Below, one piece after another: positions 61,853 through 64,000 of a stretch of 64,000 bases of DNA. Below the pieces are notes generated by a model. The model saw nothing but the letters and a program-made list of their open reading frames with translations, made no database searches and was not told the origin of the DNA. How positions within the stretch are numbered: position 1 is the stretch's first letter; each line of letters begins with the position of its first letter. This DNA comes from Halosimplex litoreum (lineage in GTDB: Archaea; Halobacteriota; Halobacteria; Halobacteriales; Haloarculaceae), in NCBI RefSeq assembly GCF_016065055.1, contig NZ_CP065856.1, positions 2,603,836 to 2,667,835 on the forward strand, read 5' to 3'. Made by a program: the position numbers and the translations under genes.

Positions 61853-62686
61853 TCAGTAGTCACCCAGGACGCCGAGCCGTCGAGCGCGGCGGGTCGCCAG
61901 TTCGAAGACGACGTAACCGAGACCGAGGTAGACGGCGGCGACACCGACGAGGACGGCGAGGTCGAGGGGGGCGAACTCCCAGAGACGAGTCCCGTCGATC
62001 ATCGCCCGCTGGAGGAGTGCGCTGCCGTGGGCCAGCGGGAGCAGTCGCGTCCAGCCCAGGTCGAACGCGGGCGCGGAGATCAGCACGACGAACCCGAACT
62101 GGAGGAGGTTCAGCCAGTTACCGATCTGCTTGTAGAGGACGGTGATCCCGCCGGCGGCGAAGCCCAGTCCCAGGACGGAGACGACGCTGAGTCCAGCGAC
62201 GACGACCACGGTGAGGACGGGCACCCCGAGTCCGGTATCGGTGATCGCGAGCATCACCGCCAGGATGACCGCCGAGGTGAGGAACGTGCGGACGAGCTTG
62301 GCCACGCCTTTCAGCAGCGCGACGGGTGCGAAGCCGAACGGCGTCATGACGTGGCGTTCGAGCGTGCCCCACTGGACCTCGCTGCCGATGTCGTTGGAGA
62401 TCGAGGAGTACGCGCCGACCGAGAGCGTCCAGAGGAAGTAGCCGACGACGATCCCCGCCAGCGAGTCGGTGAGCGCCCGTCCGGCGACCATCTCCCCGCC
62501 GTAGAACAACAGGCCGAAGAAAAACAGCGAGACGACGATCCCCCCGATAGCGTTGGCCGGGTAGCGGACGAAGATCAGATACTCGCGGTAGAGCACCTGT
62601 TTCGCGAGTTCGGCGTAGGTCGCCCGCTGGGGGGTGACGCCCGCGTCGAGGCTCGTCTCGCTCGCGTCGAGGCCCGCGTCGCTCAT
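61853..62686 (-). CDS. ABC-2 type transporter permease
   Basis: A 277-aa permease with about six membrane helices. ELAKQVLYREYLIFVRYPAN at the N-terminus matches the ABC-2 family. Its start overlaps the stop of the ATPase gene by 4 nt (ATGA). It shares a two-gene exporter unit with that ATPase. Substrate unknown; ABC-2 systems export drugs, lipids or polysaccharides. Confidence 0.9.
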   Translation of the reverse strand: MSDAGLDASETSLDAGVTPQRATYAELAKQVLYREYLIFVRYPANAIGGIVVSLFFFGLLFYGGEMVAGRALTDSLAGIVVGYFLWTLSVGAYSSISNDIGSEVQWGTLERHVMTPFGFAPVALLKGVAKLVRTFLTSAVILAVMLAITDTGLGVPVLTVVVVAGLSVVSVLGLGFAAGGITVLYKQIGNWLNLLQFGFVVLISAPAFDLGWTRLLPLAHGSALLQRAMIDGTRLWEFAPLDLAVLVGVAAVYLGLGYVVFELATRRARRLGVLGDY

Positions 62687-63768
62687 CGGCGCTCCCCCGA
62701 GCCCGTGATGTCGACGAAGACGTCCTCCAGGTCCGGTTCGACGGTCCGGACCCGGTCGAGGGTCACGTCGTGGGCCCGGAGCGTCGCCATCAGGTCGTAG
62801 AGCCCGTCGCTGTCGACGGTCGCCGCAACGTGTGCGCCGCGGTCGCGGCGGTCGACGACGGCGAGAGCGAACCGCTCGCGCAGCGTCGCGAGCAGGCCGT
62901 CGTCGAAGTCCGCGCTGGTGACGTGTATCTCGTGGGTGTCACTTCCACCGAGTAGCGCCTCGACCGTGTCGTCGGCGATGACCCGCCCCTCGGACATGAT
63001 GACGACGCGGTCACAGACCGTCTCGACCACGTCCATGTTGTGACTGGAGAGGACGACCGTCAGCCCCTCGTCGGCCGCTAACCGGCGCAGTTCCGTCTGG
63101 AGGGTTCGGGCGCTCTCGACGTCGAGCCCGAGCGTCGGCTCGTCGAGGAAGACCACGTCCGCACCGCCGGCGAGGACGCTCGCCAGCGACACCTTCTGTT
63201 TCATCCCCCGCGAGAGGTCTCGGACCGCCACGTCGGCGTGGGCCGCGAGGTCGAGCCGTTCGAGCAGGCGGTCGTGGCGGGCCTGCACCGAGTCGGGGTC
63301 GACGCCGCTGACGGTGGCGAAGTAGCGCAGGTTCTCCCGGACGGTCAGCCGCCAGTAGTCGTTGCGCGCGCCCTCCAGCAGCGCGTCGACCCGGGAGTAG
63401 GCGGCTCGCGGGCGCTCGCGGGCGTCGATACCGTCGATGTGGACCGACCCCTCGTCGGGCAGGACCATCCCGAGGATCGACTTGACCAGCGTCGTCTTGC
63501 CGGCGCCGTTGGGGCCGAGCAGGCCGACGATGGCCCCGCGGTCGATCGAGAGCGACACGTCGTCGACCGCGACGGTGGCGTCGGGACCGCTCCCGAACCG
63601 CTTGCCGAGCCCTTCGACGGCGACGACGGTGTCGGCCGGCTCGGCGAGCGCCGTGGCATCGTCGTCCGCGGCCTCCTCGTGGTCCGCCGACCGCCCGGCG
63701 GCCGTCGCCTGTGACCCGGTCTCGGCCCGCCGGTGGGCAGTCGATTCCGGGTCCGTTCTGCCAGTCAT
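62683..63768 (-). CDS. ABC transporter ATP-binding protein
   Basis: A 361-aa ATPase. Walker A GLLGPNGAGKTTLVK, signature LSRGMKQKVSLASVL, Walker B DVVFLDEPTLGLD and H-loop VVLSSHNMDVV are intact. An acidic N-terminal extension of about 60 residues precedes the ABC domain, and a C-terminal domain (about 270-361) with a DUF4162-like beta fold follows, as in ABC-2 exporters. I chose the ATG at 63768; an in-frame upstream start would add 25 residues of atypical sequence. Translationally coupled to the permease. Confidence 0.92.
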   Translation of the reverse strand: MTGRTDPESTAHRRAETGSQATAAGRSADHEEAADDDATALAEPADTVVAVEGLGKRFGSGPDATVAVDDVSLSIDRGAIVGLLGPNGAGKTTLVKSILGMVLPDEGSVHIDGIDARERPRAAYSRVDALLEGARNDYWRLTVRENLRYFATVSGVDPDSVQARHDRLLERLDLAAHADVAVRDLSRGMKQKVSLASVLAGGADVVFLDEPTLGLDVESARTLQTELRRLAADEGLTVVLSSHNMDVVETVCDRVVIMSEGRVIADDTVEALLGGSDTHEIHVTSADFDDGLLATLRERFALAVVDRRDRGAHVAATVDSDGLYDLMATLRAHDVTLDRVRTVEPDLEDVFVDITGSGERR

Positions 63769-63875
63769 CGCCGGTCGTAGGGGCCCGATCGGCAAAAGGG
63801 ACGCGCGGTCGTCGAGGGTGAGGGCACCGGGAACGCAGCCCACAGGGATTTGTCCAGAGCGGCCCGGTGTCCGGT

Positions 63876-64000
63876 ATGGAGCGAGTCAGTTTCGACGACG
63901 CCGAGACGTACGAACCGGACGAAGGGTGGCGCCGCGTCGCACTGGCGGGCGACGACGACGTGAGCCTCGAGTACTTCGAGAAGCCGCCGGGCCACTCCTC
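63876..64000 (+). CDS. Cupin-domain protein, 5' fragment
   Basis: The first 41 codons of a gene that continues past the window: MERVSFDDAETYEPDEGWRR, then VSLEYFEKPPGHSS. The YFEKPPGHSS segment matches the start of small cupin metal-binding proteins, where His residues follow. The full family call needs the rest. Confidence 0.6.
   Translation, partial: MERVSFDDAETYEPDEGWRRVALAGDDDVSLEYFEKPPGHS

Overview
The window looks like chromosomal DNA from a halophilic archaeon (class Halobacteria). The sequence is very GC-rich. The proteins are strongly acidic (Asp/Glu-rich, few Lys). Genes are mostly preceded by archaeal TATA boxes about 25 nt before the start rather than Shine-Dalgarno sites. Marker genes are archaeal or haloarchaeal: transcription factor B, a doublet histone, RPA, an archaeal CCA-adding enzyme, a heptaprenylglyceryl-phosphate-synthase-like protein, PGF-CTERM and Tat-lipoprotein surface proteins, HalX, TrmB and several haloarchaea-only DUF families. 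I cannot fix the genus.

Layout. 1-4.1 kb: sugar catabolism (a Gfo/Idh/MocA oxidoreductase cut by the window edge, a GH127 beta-L-arabinofuranosidase, a divergent aldo/keto reductase), then 0.8 kb without a supportable gene. 4.9-6.7 kb: a wHTH/small-membrane-protein pair and a TFB. 6.9-12.3 kb: flavin and VOC enzymes, then two TetR regulators, a zinc-ribbon membrane protein and a MATE exporter, with a shared ACTAAC-GTTAGT palindrome in two promoters. 12.3-18.7 kb: an unknown 425-aa protein, an unusually long GGGPS-like protein, DUF1508 and TRAM proteins, D-galactonate dehydratase and a quinone reductase. 18.8-23.0 kb: an MFS carrier, a GAF-PAS-LOV histidine kinase and a DUF7260-like protein. 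23.2-27.8 kb: an FMN reductase, then KDG-aldolase-like, PfkB kinase and clan GH-A hydrolase genes on one strand, and KptA. 28-34 kb: small proteins, a TrmB regulator, the nadA-nadB-nadC operon with a palindrome at its promoter, and a ferredoxin. 34-40.6 kb: an APH-like kinase, an ArsA/Get3 ATPase, DJ-1 and SDR proteins, a repeat-bearing gap, Rieske and HTH/Zn-ribbon proteins, and a nucleotidyltransferase. 40.6-46.9 kb: RNase P RNA, two paralogous surface proteins, pncB and a HalX/DUF7504 pair. 47.1-49.4 kb: a 46-aa membrane peptide facing a CHAT protease gene. 49.5-53.4 kb: metY-metX and a DUF7351-type regulator. 53.4-60.3 kb: intron-containing tRNA-Asn, a hydrolase, cca, and an RPA-histone-deacetylase cluster. 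60.4-64 kb: tRNA-Arg followed by repeated copies of its own 3' end, a DUF5518 protein, an ABC exporter, and the start of a cupin gene.

Links. DgoD (16.1 kb), the KDG-type aldolase (23.8 kb) and the sugar kinase (24.8 kb) would fit a semi-phosphorylative Entner-Doudoroff-type route, with GH127 and the GH-A hydrolase upstream. NadABC and PncB cover de novo and salvage NAD synthesis. Histone, deacetylase and RPA form a chromatin/ssDNA cluster. The most likely undescribed system is the CHAT protease with its convergent DUF7503-like membrane peptide. The tRNA-Arg 3'-end repeats and the long GGGPS paralogue come next.
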